The notes under the pieces are model-generated. The model worked only from the letters and a program-made list of their open reading frames with translations, had not been told where the DNA came from and did not search any database. A stretch of DNA of 50,412 nt from Olsenella sp. Marseille-P4559 (lineage in GTDB: Bacteria > Actinomycetota > Coriobacteriia > Coriobacteriales > Atopobiaceae). The stretch is from contig NZ_LR027573.1 in assembly GCF_900605015.1 (NCBI RefSeq), positions 874,304 to 924,715 of the forward strand. The letters run 5' to 3'. Within the stretch, counting starts at the first letter, position 1; every line of letters starts with the position of its first letter. A program made the position numbers and the translations under genes. Positions 32,601 through 41,810 of the stretch are shown piece by piece.

Positions 32601-32894
32601 GGGTTGTGCGCCGTAGCGCCATACGGCACCATCCGACGCCTCGATGTCGAAGCTGTACCAGATGACGCCGGTACGCTCCGGCGTGAAGGTGACCGAGAAG
32701 TGCGTTACGCTGCCGCGCCTCTCGCCATGCATCTCGAACAAGCGCTCGCCAATGCCATCGGCCCAGGTGCGAAGCGTGCAGAACACGACTTCGTCATCCC
32801 AGACGTCAATGCCTACAGTAACGGCGCCGCCCAACCGGACGGCGCCAAAGGGATATCGGTACTCCCTGTCGGAAGTTACGTGACGCGCCTTCAA
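29619..32894 (-). CDS. GH13 glucan hydrolase fused to 4-alpha-glucanotransferase
   Basis: A 1091-residue fusion. After an N-terminal beta domain (about 1-115), the GH13 barrel reads GIVYQVFPDRFF, VTVIYLNPIFEAASNHRYDT, the nucleophile in GWRLDVADEL, the acid/base in LIGEVWE and the third acid in LLGSHDRAR, as in neopullulanase/maltogenic enzymes. From about residue 650 it is GH77 (MalQ): CGQRYWQVLPVNPTDEYGSPY, VRIVGDMPMYVSQDSADVW, VRLDHFIGF, LIAEDLGNV and YTGTHDTETLVGW. It would debranch glycogen and rework the released chains. The start is probably TTG at 32894, with glgA's stop only 3 bp before it; no ATG fits. It is the last gene of the glycogen operon. Confidence 0.92.
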   Translation of the reverse strand: MKARHVTSDREYRYPFGAVRLGGAVTVGIDVWDDEVVFCTLRTWADGIGERLFEMHGERRGSVTHFSVTFTPERTGVIWYSFDIEASDGAVWRYGAQPGWTTGEGAFAYGDPPSFQITVYKQRAIQPNWYRGGIVYQVFPDRFFRGKDWRHRVDVAMERPHIAGPGRTLVDDWSTPPSYDKDENGRIKHWDFYGGTLEGVREKLRYLKDLGVTVIYLNPIFEAASNHRYDTGDYMAIDPMLGNEESFRRLCVDAEEMGISVILDGVFNHTGCDSRYFNKYGNYPDSVGAYQDVDSVYRLWYTFRDDGTYDSWWGVDDLPTINENDPSYHAFICGREGVVRRWLRDGARGWRLDVADELPDSFIADIKHAVLAEKPDGLLIGEVWEDASNKTAYGTLRQYFEGSELDGTMNYPLRKGLLAFMRNEIGAQELTRRLEQLGENYPGQALYSELNLLGSHDRARLFTMLGGAPNPDALSESECASYRLDPGQRNLAKSRLWAITLLQMTLPGVPCIYYGDECGMEGFRDPHNRATYPWDGGDKDCFDIYRNAIAVRKTLDVLVDGRFNPFSVGDDVFGFWRRSRIKSDCVCVLVNASLHVSRTVRVPIESGMEVSDVISGQDPKVSQGQAEVFLWPLGTAVLHFHRHERLQKPLERGMGVLCHVTSIPNDGKPGTLGAPARRFVDWLASCGQRYWQVLPVNPTDEYGSPYAGLAAFAGNIALLERNPEEVLADDALFGDGRFVEFCDDNDYWLTPYATFCALKDKFDGAPWQLWPEQYRGYSPHLADDPELAVGIEITCKLQFEFQREWNELRAYAAERGVRIVGDMPMYVSQDSADVWSEPDIFDIDADGRAAMQAGAPPDQLSTEGQLWGNPTYDWDALRSDGYDWWLRRLDRAFKLYDYVRLDHFIGFSSYYAIEAGKPATEGSYAFGPGANLFRAANRLFGGLPLIAEDLGNVTPAVRALIAETGVPGMSIVQFADQDVRKEFTPGKGTVVYTGTHDTETLVGWCARSFAGGDEEKAAELARDIERRTVGVENDVVIMPLQDVLLLGDDARMNVPGVAEGNWTWRATESDVRAATEWLNELADGSGRAVER

Positions 32895-32897
32895 GCC

Positions 32898-34397
32898 TTA
32901 CCTGTCTCTTCTCTTGTTGTACCTAATGACCTCTGGATGAAGTCCGTGGTAGATGTCCATGTAGTCGTTCGCGGCACGGCGCCAGCTGAAGTCTGTCGCC
33001 ATGGCCTGAAGCATGAGCTTAGTCCAGAGCTCGGGATTCGTCCAGAAGATTTCGCAGGCCCCTAGGAGCGTGTCGGACATCTCGTCCGCGTTCATGTTGG
33101 AGAAGCGGAAGCCTGTGCCCTCACCGGTGAACTTGTTGTACGGGGCCACCGAGTCGCGCAGGCCGCCCGTCTCGCGCACGAGCGGAAGCGTGCCATAGCG
33201 CATGGCAATCATCTGGGAGAGGCCGCAGGGCTCAAACTCGGACGGCATAAGCAGGATGTCACCGCCTGCGTACATGCGGTGCGAGAGCGCGTTGTCAAAG
33301 GCAATGCGTGCGCACATCATGTCGCTATACTTCTGGTCGAAGTAACGGAACGCCTCCTCCTGGTCCGCGTCACCGGTGCCAAGGATGGCCACCTGGACGC
33401 CGCGCTTCATGATGCCATCCATGGCATAGCGGACAAGGCCCAGGCCCTTCTGGTTGGTGAGGCGACCGATCATCACCACAAGCGGACGCGTGGGGTCTTG
33501 CCGAAGGCCAAGCTCCTCCTGGAGGGCGCGCTTGCACTCGGCCTTGTTGGCAAGGTCTTCGGCAGAGTAATTCGCCGTGATCATGCCATCGGTCTTGGGA
33601 CTCCAGATGTTGGTGTCAATCCCGTTGAGGATGCCCGTGAGGATGCCGGAACGCCTGCGGAAGATGGGGTCAAGCCCCTCCCCGTAGAACGGCATCTGCA
33701 GCTCGTAGGCATAGCTCGGGCTCACGGTGGTGAGGGCGTCCGCGTAGCACAGGCCGCCCTTCATAAAGTTGATCGAGTCCCTGTCGCAGTAGAGCTGGTC
33801 ACGTGCCGCGGGAACGTCGGCAAGGCCGAGCACGTCGGAGAGCATGTCGTCGCCGTACTGACCTTGGAACTTGATGTTGTGGACCGTCATCACCGTCTTC
33901 ACGTCGCTGCACTGCGGAGCGCCGCGATAGAACTCGCGGAGAAAGACGGGGCAGAGCGCCGTCTGCCAGTCGTTGCAGTGCAAGACGTCACACGCAAGCT
34001 CGGGGACCTTGACGATGGCCTCGCAGATGGCCTTTGCGAAGAACGCAAAGCGCTCGCCATCATCGAAGTAACCGTAGAGGCTATCGCGCTTGAAGTACGC
34101 CTCGTTGTCCACGAAGTAGAAGTCGAGCCCCTGCAGCTCGAGCTTCTCGATGCCGCAGTAGACGTTCCTCCAGGCTAGGGGCACATAGAAGTCCGCAACG
34201 TGCTTCATGCGGCCCTTGTACTCCTGGGGGATCGTTCCGTACTTGGGCATAATCACTGCCGCCTTGGCACCAGCGTGCTTGAGCGCGCGCGGGAGGGAGC
34301 CCGCCACGTCGCCCAAGCCGCCGGTCTTGGCGAACGGCACCGCCTCTGAGGATGCGAAGAGAACCCTCAGCTTCCTGCGGTGTGCGCTTGTTGGCAT
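32898..34397 (-). CDS. glgA: Glycogen synthase GlgA
   Basis: The 499-residue GT5 enzyme begins after a short leader with VLFASSEAVPFAKTGGLGDVAGSLPRAL, whose KTGGLGDV motif binds ADP-glucose. It also contains FFAKAICEA, LHCNDWQTAL, NGIDTNIWSP and the catalytic region LMPSEFEPCGLSQMIAMRYGTLPLVRETGGL. ATG at 34397 is preferred over GTG at 34406 because AAGGTGG lies five bases before it. It elongates alpha-1,4-glucan from ADP-glucose. The gap to glgD is 11 bp and to the downstream fusion gene 3 bp. Confidence 0.96.
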   Translation of the reverse strand: MPTSAHRRKLRVLFASSEAVPFAKTGGLGDVAGSLPRALKHAGAKAAVIMPKYGTIPQEYKGRMKHVADFYVPLAWRNVYCGIEKLELQGLDFYFVDNEAYFKRDSLYGYFDDGERFAFFAKAICEAIVKVPELACDVLHCNDWQTALCPVFLREFYRGAPQCSDVKTVMTVHNIKFQGQYGDDMLSDVLGLADVPAARDQLYCDRDSINFMKGGLCYADALTTVSPSYAYELQMPFYGEGLDPIFRRRSGILTGILNGIDTNIWSPKTDGMITANYSAEDLANKAECKRALQEELGLRQDPTRPLVVMIGRLTNQKGLGLVRYAMDGIMKRGVQVAILGTGDADQEEAFRYFDQKYSDMMCARIAFDNALSHRMYAGGDILLMPSEFEPCGLSQMIAMRYGTLPLVRETGGLRDSVAPYNKFTGEGTGFRFSNMNADEMSDTLLGACEIFWTNPELWTKLMLQAMATDFSWRRAANDYMDIYHGLHPEVIRYNKRRDR

Positions 34398-34408
34398 GGT
34401 CTCCACCT

Positions 34409-35503
34409 TTACTCGCGACCCTTTTCCTTGACGAGCACGTCCTCAGGGGTGCCACGAAGCTCGGTGCCCGCTGGGACGAGGTTGTTCCTGTCGACAATCG
34501 CGTTCTCGACGCGAGCGCCGCTCTTGATGACACAGTCCTGCATCACCACGGAGCCGCGAATGGTGGCGCCGCTCTCAACGATCACGTTGCGGCCCAGGAC
34601 AGAATCGCCCACGCTGCCGAAGATGCGGCAGCCGGCCGAGACGAGCGAGTTGGTGACGTGGGAGCCAACCTCGAACCTTGCGGGAGAGGTATCGTGCGCC
34701 TTGGTCTTGATGAAGCGACCCTCGGGGAAGAGTTCGGCGTTGATGCGCGGGTCAAGGGCGTCCATGTTGGAGCGGTAGTAGCTCTTCTTGTTGAACACCG
34801 CAGCGGCATAGCCGTCAAAGTTGTACGCCTGGACGTTCACGCGACCATAGTCGTTGGCCATGGCCTCAAACAGGTCGAGGTAATCGGTGGCAGCGTACCA
34901 GTCGAACATGTCGAGCAGGAGCTGACGGCTGATGAGGAAGCAGTCGAGGAAAGCGGTATCGCCAAAGGAAACGCCGTGCTTCACGCCTGTGACGCGAGAG
35001 CCGTCAAGGCCAAAGCCGGTGACGTCGGCGTCGTTGCCGCTGGCCTGCTTCACGAGCACGGTGATGTCGGCACCAGAGGCCACATGGGCGTCGTACAGCC
35101 CGTCGAGGTCGATATTGTACACGAAGTTGGCGGTCGAGAAGACCACATAGTCGGACTTCGACCTCGTGAAGAAGACCTTGTTGTGGACAAGGTCGCGCAG
35201 CAGGAAGCGCGCACCCGTGCGTGAGGTGCCAAAGGCAGAGCCAGGCAGAATGAAGAGGCCGCCGTTCTTGCGGTCAAGCCCCCAGTCCTTGCCGGACCCA
35301 ACGTGGTCGATAAGCGAGCGGTAGTTGTACGGCATGACTATGCCCACCGTACGCAGGCCAGCGTTGACCATGTTAGACAGGGGGAAGTCGACCAGACGAT
35401 AGCGGCCAAGGAACGGCATGGACGAGACCGGACGGCTCTCGACGAGTGCGCTCGGAGACTTGGCCGAGTAGTTGCACGTAATGAGACCTATGACCTTATC
35501 CAT
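34409..35503 (-). CDS. glgD: GlgD, second ADP-glucose pyrophosphorylase subunit
   Basis: The 364-residue protein has the nucleotidyltransferase-like N-terminus (MPFLGRYRLVDFPLSNMVNAGL) and a left-handed beta-helix C-terminus (GCRIFGSVGDSVLGRNVIVESGATIRGSVVMQDCVI). It lacks the G-rich nucleotide motif of GlgC: VIGLITCNYSAKSP stands where GlgC has LAGGQGSRL. This is the known state of GlgD, the poorly active partner of GlgC in Gram-positive bacteria. It starts 3 bp after the glgC stop (TAAGCAATG), and its ribosome site lies inside glgC. Confidence 0.94.
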   Translation of the reverse strand: MDKVIGLITCNYSAKSPSALVESRPVSSMPFLGRYRLVDFPLSNMVNAGLRTVGIVMPYNYRSLIDHVGSGKDWGLDRKNGGLFILPGSAFGTSRTGARFLLRDLVHNKVFFTRSKSDYVVFSTANFVYNIDLDGLYDAHVASGADITVLVKQASGNDADVTGFGLDGSRVTGVKHGVSFGDTAFLDCFLISRQLLLDMFDWYAATDYLDLFEAMANDYGRVNVQAYNFDGYAAAVFNKKSYYRSNMDALDPRINAELFPEGRFIKTKAHDTSPARFEVGSHVTNSLVSAGCRIFGSVGDSVLGRNVIVESGATIRGSVVMQDCVIKSGARVENAIVDRNNLVPAGTELRGTPEDVLVKEKGRE

Positions 35504-35506
35504 TGC

Positions 35507-36652
35507 TTACTCCCCCTTCCCGACAACGACGTCATTCCCAATGACGGCCGTGTCCTTCGTAGAGTCGACGCTACCAAGGTCCACGTTCTCCTCGACGACA
35601 GAGTTCTCGCCCAGGATCGCGCGGACGACGTGCGCACCGTTCTTCACGACAGCACCGGGGAGCAGGACGGAGTCGGCAACCGTGGCATGCTCGCCAACGT
35701 AAGCGTCAACCGAGAGAATCGAGTGCTTGGCCTTACCGAATACCTGCACGCCATTGGCAACCAGACAGTCATCGACGTCACCGTCGCACCCAACATACGC
35801 AGGCGGCCTCGTGGAGGCGTTGCTCATGATGGGGAAGTCCTGGCTGTAGAGATCGAATGCGGGGTTGGGCCCGAGAAGGTCCATGCTCGTCTCGTGGTAG
35901 CTCGAGATGGTACCCACGTCGCGCCAGAAGCCGTTGAACTCGTAGGTATACAGACGCTTGCCGTCTGCCAGGAGCTTGGGGATGATGTCCTTTCCGAAAT
36001 CGTGCTCGGAGGTCTGGTCGATAGCATCCTCCTTGAGCGAACTCACGAGAAGGTCGGTGTTGAAGATGTAGATGCCCATCGAGGCGAGGTTGGAATCGGG
36101 CTTTTTGGGCTTCTCGGTGAACTTGACGATGCGCTCGTCCTCGTCCTGGGTGATGATGCCAAAGCGCGAGGCCTCCTCCCAAGGCACGGGCATAACCGCG
36201 ATGGTGAGGTCGGCGTTGTGGCGCTTGTGGTTCTCGAGCATCTTGCCGTAATCCATGCGGTAGAGCTGGTCACCAGAGAGGATAAGCACGTAATCTGGGT
36301 CGTTCTGCTCGATGTAGCCAAGGTTCTGCGTCACGGCGTCTGCCGTGCCCTCATACCAGGCGCCGCCGGTCTGGGTGGCGTATGGCGGGAGGATGGAGAC
36401 CCCACCGTCACGCTCGTCGAGGTTCCAGGCCTCGCCGGTACCAATGTAGGAGTGCAGGAGATACGGACGGTACTGCGTGAGCACACCCACCGTTGTGACG
36501 CCCGAGTTCGCGCAGTTGGAGAGCGCGAAGTCGATGATGCGGAACTTGCCCCCGAACGAGACTGCAGGCTTTGCCACGTTACTGGTAAGCGCACCGAGCC
36601 TGCTGCCCTGCCCACCGGCAAGAAGCATCGCTATGCATTCCTTCTTGCTCAT
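35507..36652 (-). CDS. glgC: Glucose-1-phosphate adenylyltransferase GlgC
   Basis: This is the catalytic subunit: [41 protein letters not shown] binds ATP and glucose-1-phosphate, followed by [23 protein letters not shown], and [15 protein letters not shown]. The beta-helix is at the C-terminus. I choose ATG at 36652 (MSKKECIAM, 381 residues; GGGGGA five bases upstream). ATG at 36664 is possible but has its AAGGA too close. It makes ADP-glucose, the committed step of glycogen synthesis, together with GlgD. It follows glgP by 73 bp. Confidence 0.96.
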   Translation of the reverse strand: MSKKECIAMLLAGGQGSRLGALTSNVAKPAVSFGGKFRIIDFALSNCANSGVTTVGVLTQYRPYLLHSYIGTGEAWNLDERDGGVSILPPYATQTGGAWYEGTADAVTQNLGYIEQNDPDYVLILSGDQLYRMDYGKMLENHKRHNADLTIAVMPVPWEEASRFGIITQDEDERIVKFTEKPKKPDSNLASMGIYIFNTDLLVSSLKEDAIDQTSEHDFGKDIIPKLLADGKRLYTYEFNGFWRDVGTISSYHETSMDLLGPNPAFDLYSQDFPIMSNASTRPPAYVGCDGDVDDCLVANGVQVFGKAKHSILSVDAYVGEHATVADSVLLPGAVVKNGAHVVRAILGENSVVEENVDLGSVDSTKDTAVIGNDVVVGKGE

Positions 36653-36725
36653 AAGGTCCCCCATTTCCTTCTGTCGTCCCAACACATGCCTCGTACCTTC
36701 AACCCGCAGGACCGCGGGGTGATTC

Positions 36726-39155
36726 CTACGCCTTAATATGCCAGATATCCGCCATGTACTCGCGAATAGTTCGGTCACTAGAGAAGTATCCCGCCTTGGC
36801 GGTATTGTGCAGCGCAGCCCGGTTCCATGCGCCGCGGTCTCCGTAGGCGGTTGTGAGCTCGTCCCAAGCGTCAACATAGGAGCGGAAGTCGCGCAGAACG
36901 AGGTCCGGATCGTTGCTCGCCATGAGGTAGTCGTGGATGCTCTCGAAGTTGCCCGAGAGGTGTGCAAGGGAGCCATCGGAGAGCATATCCACCACGCGAC
37001 CAAGGCGCTCGCGGTCGGCGTTGTACTGGTCCCATGCAAAGTAGCAGCCAGAGGTGCGCAGGGCTTCGACCTCCTCGGTGCGCAGACCAAAAATCTTGAT
37101 GTTGTCATCACCCACGAGCTTGGCGATCTCGACGTTGGCGCCATCGTAGGTGCCAAGGGTGATGGCTGCGTTCATCATGAGTTTCATGTTCGAGGTGCCA
37201 GACGCCTCAGTGCCAGCAGTCGAGATCTGCTCAGAGATCTCGGCGGCAGGGTAGATGAGCTGGGCACTCGACACGGCAAAGTTGGGGACAAAGGCGACCC
37301 TGATCTTGTCGTTCGTGCGGGCGTCGTTGTTCACCACGTCGGCGACCGAGTTGATGAGGCGGATAACCTCCTTGGCAAAGGTGTAGCTCTGGGCTGCCTT
37401 GCCCGAGAAGATGAACGCCGTGGGGCGCGGGTCGAAGTGCGGGTCGGCCAGGACGCGGTTGTAGATGTCCAGGATCTTGAACACGTTGAGAAGCTGGCGC
37501 TTGTAGGCATGGAAGCGCTTCACCTGCACATCGAAGACCATGGAACAGTCAAGCTCGACGCCGGAGGTCTCGCGAATATAGGCCGCAAGGCGCTCCTTGT
37601 CGGTGCGCTTTGCCTTCTCCATCTCGTCCAGGAAGCCCGCATCACCCTCGAGGGCCGTGAGCTTCTCGAGCTCGCAGGCATCGTCCAGCCAGCCCTTGCC
37701 AATGGCACCGGAGATGAGACCGGCGTAGGAGGGGTTTGCCTCCGTGAGGAAGCGACGGTGAGAGACGCCGTTGGTCTTGTTGTTGAACATCTCGGGGTAC
37801 AGGCGGTAGAAGTCCTTGAGCACGCCCTCTTCGAGGATGCCCGTGTGGAGCGCGGAGACGCCATTCACCGAATGGCTGAAGATGATGGAGAGGTTCGCCA
37901 TACGGACCTGGCCGTCCCACAGGATGGCCGTGCTCTTGAGCATCTCGCCCCAGTCGGGGGAAGTGTGGGGGAAGTTCTCGCGGTAGCGGCGGTCAATCTC
38001 CTCGATGAACATGTACAGACGCGGCATGAGGGCACGGAAGGTGTTGATGGGCCACTTCTCCAGTGCCTCGGGCATGACCGTGTGGTTGGTGTAGGAGATG
38101 GTCGCCTTGGCGATCTTGAATGCCAGGCCGAAGTCCACGCCGCACCCGTCAACCAGCAGGCGCATGAGTTCGGGGCCGCACATTGCAGGGTGCGTGTCGT
38201 TGGTGTGGATGGCCACGTGGTCGGCAAGGTGCTCCCAGTCGGGGCCAAAGTCGCGCTCGTAGGTGGCGAGGATGGTCTGGAGGCCTGCGGAGACAAACAG
38301 GTACTCCTGCTTGAGGCGCAGAATCTTGCCGTGCTCGCCGGAGTCATTGGGGTAAAGGATGGTCGAGATGGCCTCGGCGTCGGAGCGGAACTTGTTCGCC
38401 TTGGCGTAGTCGCCGGCGTTGAACGCGTCGAGGTCGAAGTTCTCCTCGTAGGGCTCGGCGCTCCAGAGGCGCAGGCGGTTGACCTTCTTGGTGCCGTAGC
38501 CAACGATGGGCACGTCGTACGGGACGGCGCGTACCTTTTCGCCGCCCTCCTGGATAAACCAGTAGCGGCCTGTCTCGTCCTCGTGGCGCACGACCTCGCC
38601 GCCAAACTGGACGATCACCGTGTTGGAGTCGCGGCGAGACTCCCAAGGGAAGCCGTTCTCAAGCCAGTTGTCGGTCTTCTCGACCTGACGGCCACCCTCA
38701 ATGACCTGGCGGAAAAGTCCGTATTGGTAGCGCATGCCGTTACCGTAGCCCGCGATGCCCTCATGGGCCATGGAGTCGAGGAAGCACGCGGCGAGACGAC
38801 CAAGGCCGCCGTTGCCGAGGCCAGGGTCTGCCTCCTGGCGGCAGATGGTCTCGAGGGAGCCTCCCATGTCCTCCACGCCCTTGGCGACGACGTCATGGAC
38901 GCCAAGGTTGAGCAGGTAGTTGTCAAGCAGGGGCCCCAAAAGGAACTCGAGGGAGAAGTAGTAGACCTTCTTCTCGCCCTTCTCGTGGGTTGCGATGCCA
39001 ATATTGCGCGACTTCTTGGCGATGAGCGTTGCGAGCACCTGGTAGCGCTCGAGCGCAGTGCAGTCCTCGAACTTCTTGCTGAGGTCTGCCATGCAAGCCT
39101 CGCGATACTGCTTCTCGAAATCCGCGGTGTCCCTAAAGATCTTTCCCTGTGCCAT
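36726..39155 (-). CDS. glgP: Glycogen phosphorylase GlgP
   Basis: The 809-residue GT35 enzyme shows the conserved blocks [65 protein letters not shown] and the pyridoxal-phosphate site [28 protein letters not shown]. It releases glucose-1-phosphate from glycogen. The length is typical. It has its own promoter-like -10 (TATAAT, minus strand 39227-39222) and a perfect GGGAACGTTCCC palindrome between that and the start. The ORF on the opposite strand covering this whole gene is only a GC-driven shadow. Confidence 0.97.
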   Translation of the reverse strand: MAQGKIFRDTADFEKQYREACMADLSKKFEDCTALERYQVLATLIAKKSRNIGIATHEKGEKKVYYFSLEFLLGPLLDNYLLNLGVHDVVAKGVEDMGGSLETICRQEADPGLGNGGLGRLAACFLDSMAHEGIAGYGNGMRYQYGLFRQVIEGGRQVEKTDNWLENGFPWESRRDSNTVIVQFGGEVVRHEDETGRYWFIQEGGEKVRAVPYDVPIVGYGTKKVNRLRLWSAEPYEENFDLDAFNAGDYAKANKFRSDAEAISTILYPNDSGEHGKILRLKQEYLFVSAGLQTILATYERDFGPDWEHLADHVAIHTNDTHPAMCGPELMRLLVDGCGVDFGLAFKIAKATISYTNHTVMPEALEKWPINTFRALMPRLYMFIEEIDRRYRENFPHTSPDWGEMLKSTAILWDGQVRMANLSIIFSHSVNGVSALHTGILEEGVLKDFYRLYPEMFNNKTNGVSHRRFLTEANPSYAGLISGAIGKGWLDDACELEKLTALEGDAGFLDEMEKAKRTDKERLAAYIRETSGVELDCSMVFDVQVKRFHAYKRQLLNVFKILDIYNRVLADPHFDPRPTAFIFSGKAAQSYTFAKEVIRLINSVADVVNNDARTNDKIRVAFVPNFAVSSAQLIYPAAEISEQISTAGTEASGTSNMKLMMNAAITLGTYDGANVEIAKLVGDDNIKIFGLRTEEVEALRTSGCYFAWDQYNADRERLGRVVDMLSDGSLAHLSGNFESIHDYLMASNDPDLVLRDFRSYVDAWDELTTAYGDRGAWNRAALHNTAKAGYFSSDRTIREYMADIWHIKA

Positions 39156-39204
39156 GCGACTCCAATGTTATGTCTTGCAGACCGGAACGCCCCGATGAAG
39201 ATAT

Positions 39205-39227
39205 GGGAACGTTCCCGTCACATTATA
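39205..39227 (-). promoter_or_regulatory. glgP promoter -10 and operator palindrome
   Basis: On the minus strand TATAAT (39227-39222) is followed by GTGACG and the perfect 12-bp palindrome GGGAACGTTCCC (39216-39205). The palindrome would cover the start of transcription, so a bound repressor would block it. An AACGTT centre is typical of LacI-family operators, which often control glucan genes. The -35 (CGTGCA) is poor. Confidence 0.55.
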
Positions 39228-39231
39228 CGAG

Positions 39232-39280
39232 CGCTTTCGTCATGTGCACGTTGAATGGTACGCATGACATGACGAAAGCG
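39232..39280. repeat. Perfect 14-bp inverted repeat between glgB and glgP
   Basis: CGCTTTCGTCATGT (39232-39245) and ACATGACGAAAGCG (39267-39280) pair perfectly around a 21-nt loop, starting 7 bp after the glgB stop. In the minus direction no U-tract follows, but in the plus direction GTTTTCTTACTTTTTT does. It could stabilise or partly terminate the glgB message, and it stands directly upstream of the glgP -10. Confidence 0.7.
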
Positions 39281-39286
39281 GTTTTC

Positions 39287-41458
39287 TTACTTTTTTGTCG
39301 TCCCTCCGGAGGACGCGCGGCGCGTTGCGGGCTTCTTGGCGGCAGCCGCCTTGGGGGCAGCGGCCTTGCTTGCGGGCCTCTTGACTGTAGGCTTCTTGGC
39401 CGTAGTGGACTTCTCGGCCTTGCTCGCGGGCTTCTTTGTCGCACCGGCAGACGACTTGGCCTTCGTGGTTGTGGTGCGACGCTTCCTCAGAGCGTCGGTA
39501 CGGCGCAGGACAAGGCCACCGAGGGGAGGAACGCGGACGATGACGGACTGCTTACGGCCGTTCCACACCGTCTCGCTCGTCTCGAGCTTGCCAACGTTGA
39601 CCACGCCAGAGCCGCCAAACTGCTCGGCATCGGAGTTGAAGACCTCATCGTAGTAGCCTTCCTCGGGCACGCCAAGGCGGAAGCCCTCGCGCGCATTGAC
39701 ATCAAAGTTGATGAGAATGACGAGGTCGTCCTTGGGGTTGTCGCCCTTACGGATGAACGAGATGACCGACTGCTTGGCATTGTCGGCGTCGATCCATTCG
39801 AAGCCGCCGCTTGTGTAGGAGCGCTGCCAGAGCGCAGGGTGCGCGTTGTAGAACGCGTTGAGGGCGGCGATGAACTGCTGCTGGTGGCGATGCGTGTCAT
39901 ACTGCTCGGCGAGGAAGTACTGGATTCCCTCGTAGTAGCGCCACTCGATGAACTGGGCGATCTCGTTGCCCATGAAGTTGAGCTTGCCGCCCGCATGCGT
40001 CATCTGGTAGAAGGCAAGCACCCTCATGCCAGCGAACTGGCGCCAGTAGTCACCGGGCATGCGCGTGATGAGCGAGCACTTGCCGTTGACCACCTCGTCG
40101 TGGCTCAGCGGCAGCAGGAAGTTCTCGTTGAACTGGTACATGGTCGAGAAGGTAAGCAGCCTGTGGTTGCCCGGACGATAGGGGAAGTCGGTCTGCATGT
40201 AGTGCAGCGTGTCGTTCATCCAGCCCATGTCCCACTTGAAGTTGAAGCCCAGGCCACCGTCCTCGGGCGGGTAGGTCACGAGCGGCCACGCCGTGGACTC
40301 CTCGGCAATCATCGAGACGTCTGGGTAGTACTTGCCCATCGTGGAGTTACACTGGCGGATGAACGCTATGGCGTCGTCATCCTCCTCGGTACCACGCGCG
40401 TTGAACTTCTTGAGGCGCGGGTCGTCCACACCAAAGTTGAGGTAGAGCATGGAGGTCACGCCGTCCATACGGATGCCGTCGGCGTGGTACTCGTCCACCC
40501 AGTAGAGCAGGTTGGAGATCAGGAAGGTGCGCACCTGTCCGCGCGAGAAGTCAAACTTGTGCGTGCCCCAGTTGGGATGAATCTCGTTCTCGTAGAGCAT
40601 CTCGCCGTTAAAGGTGGCAAGGCCCTGCTCGTCTGCGCAGAAGCCGCCGGGCACCCAGTCGAGGATGACGCCAATGCCGGCCTTGTGGCAGGCGTCGATG
40701 AAGTGCTTGAACTGCTTGGGCTCGCCGTAGCGCGAGGTGGGAGCAAAATAGCTCGTCACCTGGTAGCCCCACGAGCCGTCAAACGGATGCTCCATAACGG
40801 GCATGAGCTCGATGTGCGAGTAGCCCATGGTGCGCACGTAGTCGACAAGCTCGACAGAGAGATCGTCATACGAGTAGAACTCACCACGCTGTGCGGGGAA
40901 CGGGTCGCCAGGGCCAGGGTAGGTGCCATCGGGGCGCGGGTCTCCCTGGGGCTCGTCGCCGTGGCGGCGCCAGGATCCAAGATGCACCTCGTAGATGTTG
41001 AGGCGGCTCTTGAGCTTATCGGCCTTGGCACGCTGGGCGAGCCAGGCCTTGTCGCCCCACGCATAGCCATTGATGTCATAGGTGCGCGACGCCGTGCCAG
41101 GTACCTTCTCGGCAAGGAACGCGTACGGGTCTGCCTTGTAGAGCCGGGCGCCGGAGTTTGTCTCTATGGCAAACTTGTAGAGGGAGCCCATCTCGGCACC
41201 AGGGACGAAGCCCTCCCACACGTCACCGGTCTTGGTCTTGGCAAGCGGGTTGGCCCCCTCGTCCCAATCGTTGAACTCGCCGATTACGTGGACGCTCTTA
41301 ACCCCAGGTGCCCACACGGCAAAGTGGAAGCCCCCGGTGCCATTCTCGTCGACGGCCTGGTGTGCGCCCAGCTTGTCATAGCTGCGATACCACTCGCCCT
41401 TTGCTAGCAGGTAGAGATCGTCGCCGCTCAGGTACAGAGAACTGTCACGAGTCTGCAT
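39287..41458 (-). CDS. glgB: 1,4-alpha-glucan branching enzyme GlgB with H1-like tail
   Basis: The 723-residue protein has the CBM48 domain (GGFHFAVWAPGVKSVHVIGEFNDWD), then the GH13 barrel with IYEVHLGSWRR, MGYSHIELMPVMEHPFDGSWGYQ, the nucleophile in GIRMDGVTSML, the acid/base region MIAEESTAWP and LPLSHDEVVNGK. It forms alpha-1,6 branches. After about residue 655 a tail of about 65 residues is built from Lys, Ala, Pro, Thr and Ser (KKPASKAEKSTTAKK, KRPASKAAAPKAAAAKKP), similar in composition to histone H1 or the C-terminal tails of some actinobacterial DNA-binding proteins. Such a tail is not part of the usual enzyme. AAGGAG stands before ATG. It is the first gene of the operon. Confidence 0.96.
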   Translation of the reverse strand: MQTRDSSLYLSGDDLYLLAKGEWYRSYDKLGAHQAVDENGTGGFHFAVWAPGVKSVHVIGEFNDWDEGANPLAKTKTGDVWEGFVPGAEMGSLYKFAIETNSGARLYKADPYAFLAEKVPGTASRTYDINGYAWGDKAWLAQRAKADKLKSRLNIYEVHLGSWRRHGDEPQGDPRPDGTYPGPGDPFPAQRGEFYSYDDLSVELVDYVRTMGYSHIELMPVMEHPFDGSWGYQVTSYFAPTSRYGEPKQFKHFIDACHKAGIGVILDWVPGGFCADEQGLATFNGEMLYENEIHPNWGTHKFDFSRGQVRTFLISNLLYWVDEYHADGIRMDGVTSMLYLNFGVDDPRLKKFNARGTEEDDDAIAFIRQCNSTMGKYYPDVSMIAEESTAWPLVTYPPEDGGLGFNFKWDMGWMNDTLHYMQTDFPYRPGNHRLLTFSTMYQFNENFLLPLSHDEVVNGKCSLITRMPGDYWRQFAGMRVLAFYQMTHAGGKLNFMGNEIAQFIEWRYYEGIQYFLAEQYDTHRHQQQFIAALNAFYNAHPALWQRSYTSGGFEWIDADNAKQSVISFIRKGDNPKDDLVILINFDVNAREGFRLGVPEEGYYDEVFNSDAEQFGGSGVVNVGKLETSETVWNGRKQSVIVRVPPLGGLVLRRTDALRKRRTTTTKAKSSAGATKKPASKAEKSTTAKKPTVKRPASKAAAPKAAAAKKPATRRASSGGTTKK

Positions 41459-41810
41459 GCTCGCTCCTTACGCGTCGTTTGTGTCCCCCATGGGGCGTGA
41501 CGTGCAGCTTATTGGACGCCCACCCCGTTTTCTCCAATTATATTCCATAAACGCAAATCGGCTGAGGTCGCACAAGTGTTGAGCCAATGACTGCGGGAAC
41601 GGTTCCACATGGGGGTGCGAACGGCGCAATGCGCGGTGCGGGCGGTTATCGGACGGCAGCGGCCGCAGATTCGGGAAAAGCGATGAACTCTGCATCGGGG
41701 TGTGGCTCCATACCAGGCCCGTCTCCGCACCCACTACTCGATGTGACCCGTCCTCTCACGCAAAAAGCGATAGACTCCGCACAGCAAGAGTGTCAGAGAA
41801 GGGGGTTGGG
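41459..41810. promoter_or_regulatory. Divergent region between glgB and nth
   Basis: The 352 bp hold both promoters. On the minus strand TATAAT (41542-41537) lies about 78 bp before the glgB start; no clear -35 is visible. GGAAC-G-GTTCC (41596-41606) is an 11-bp palindrome that partly resembles the GGGAACGTTCCC operator near glgP, but with an odd centre. The region is AT-rich between 41530 and 41570. No gene is seen. Confidence 0.45.

Noticed and set aside
36738-39254. Very long open frame antisense to glgP (838 codons)
   Set aside because: It mirrors glgP, a well-supported gene; the frame is open only because GC-rich third positions remove stops. Its translation resembles no known family.
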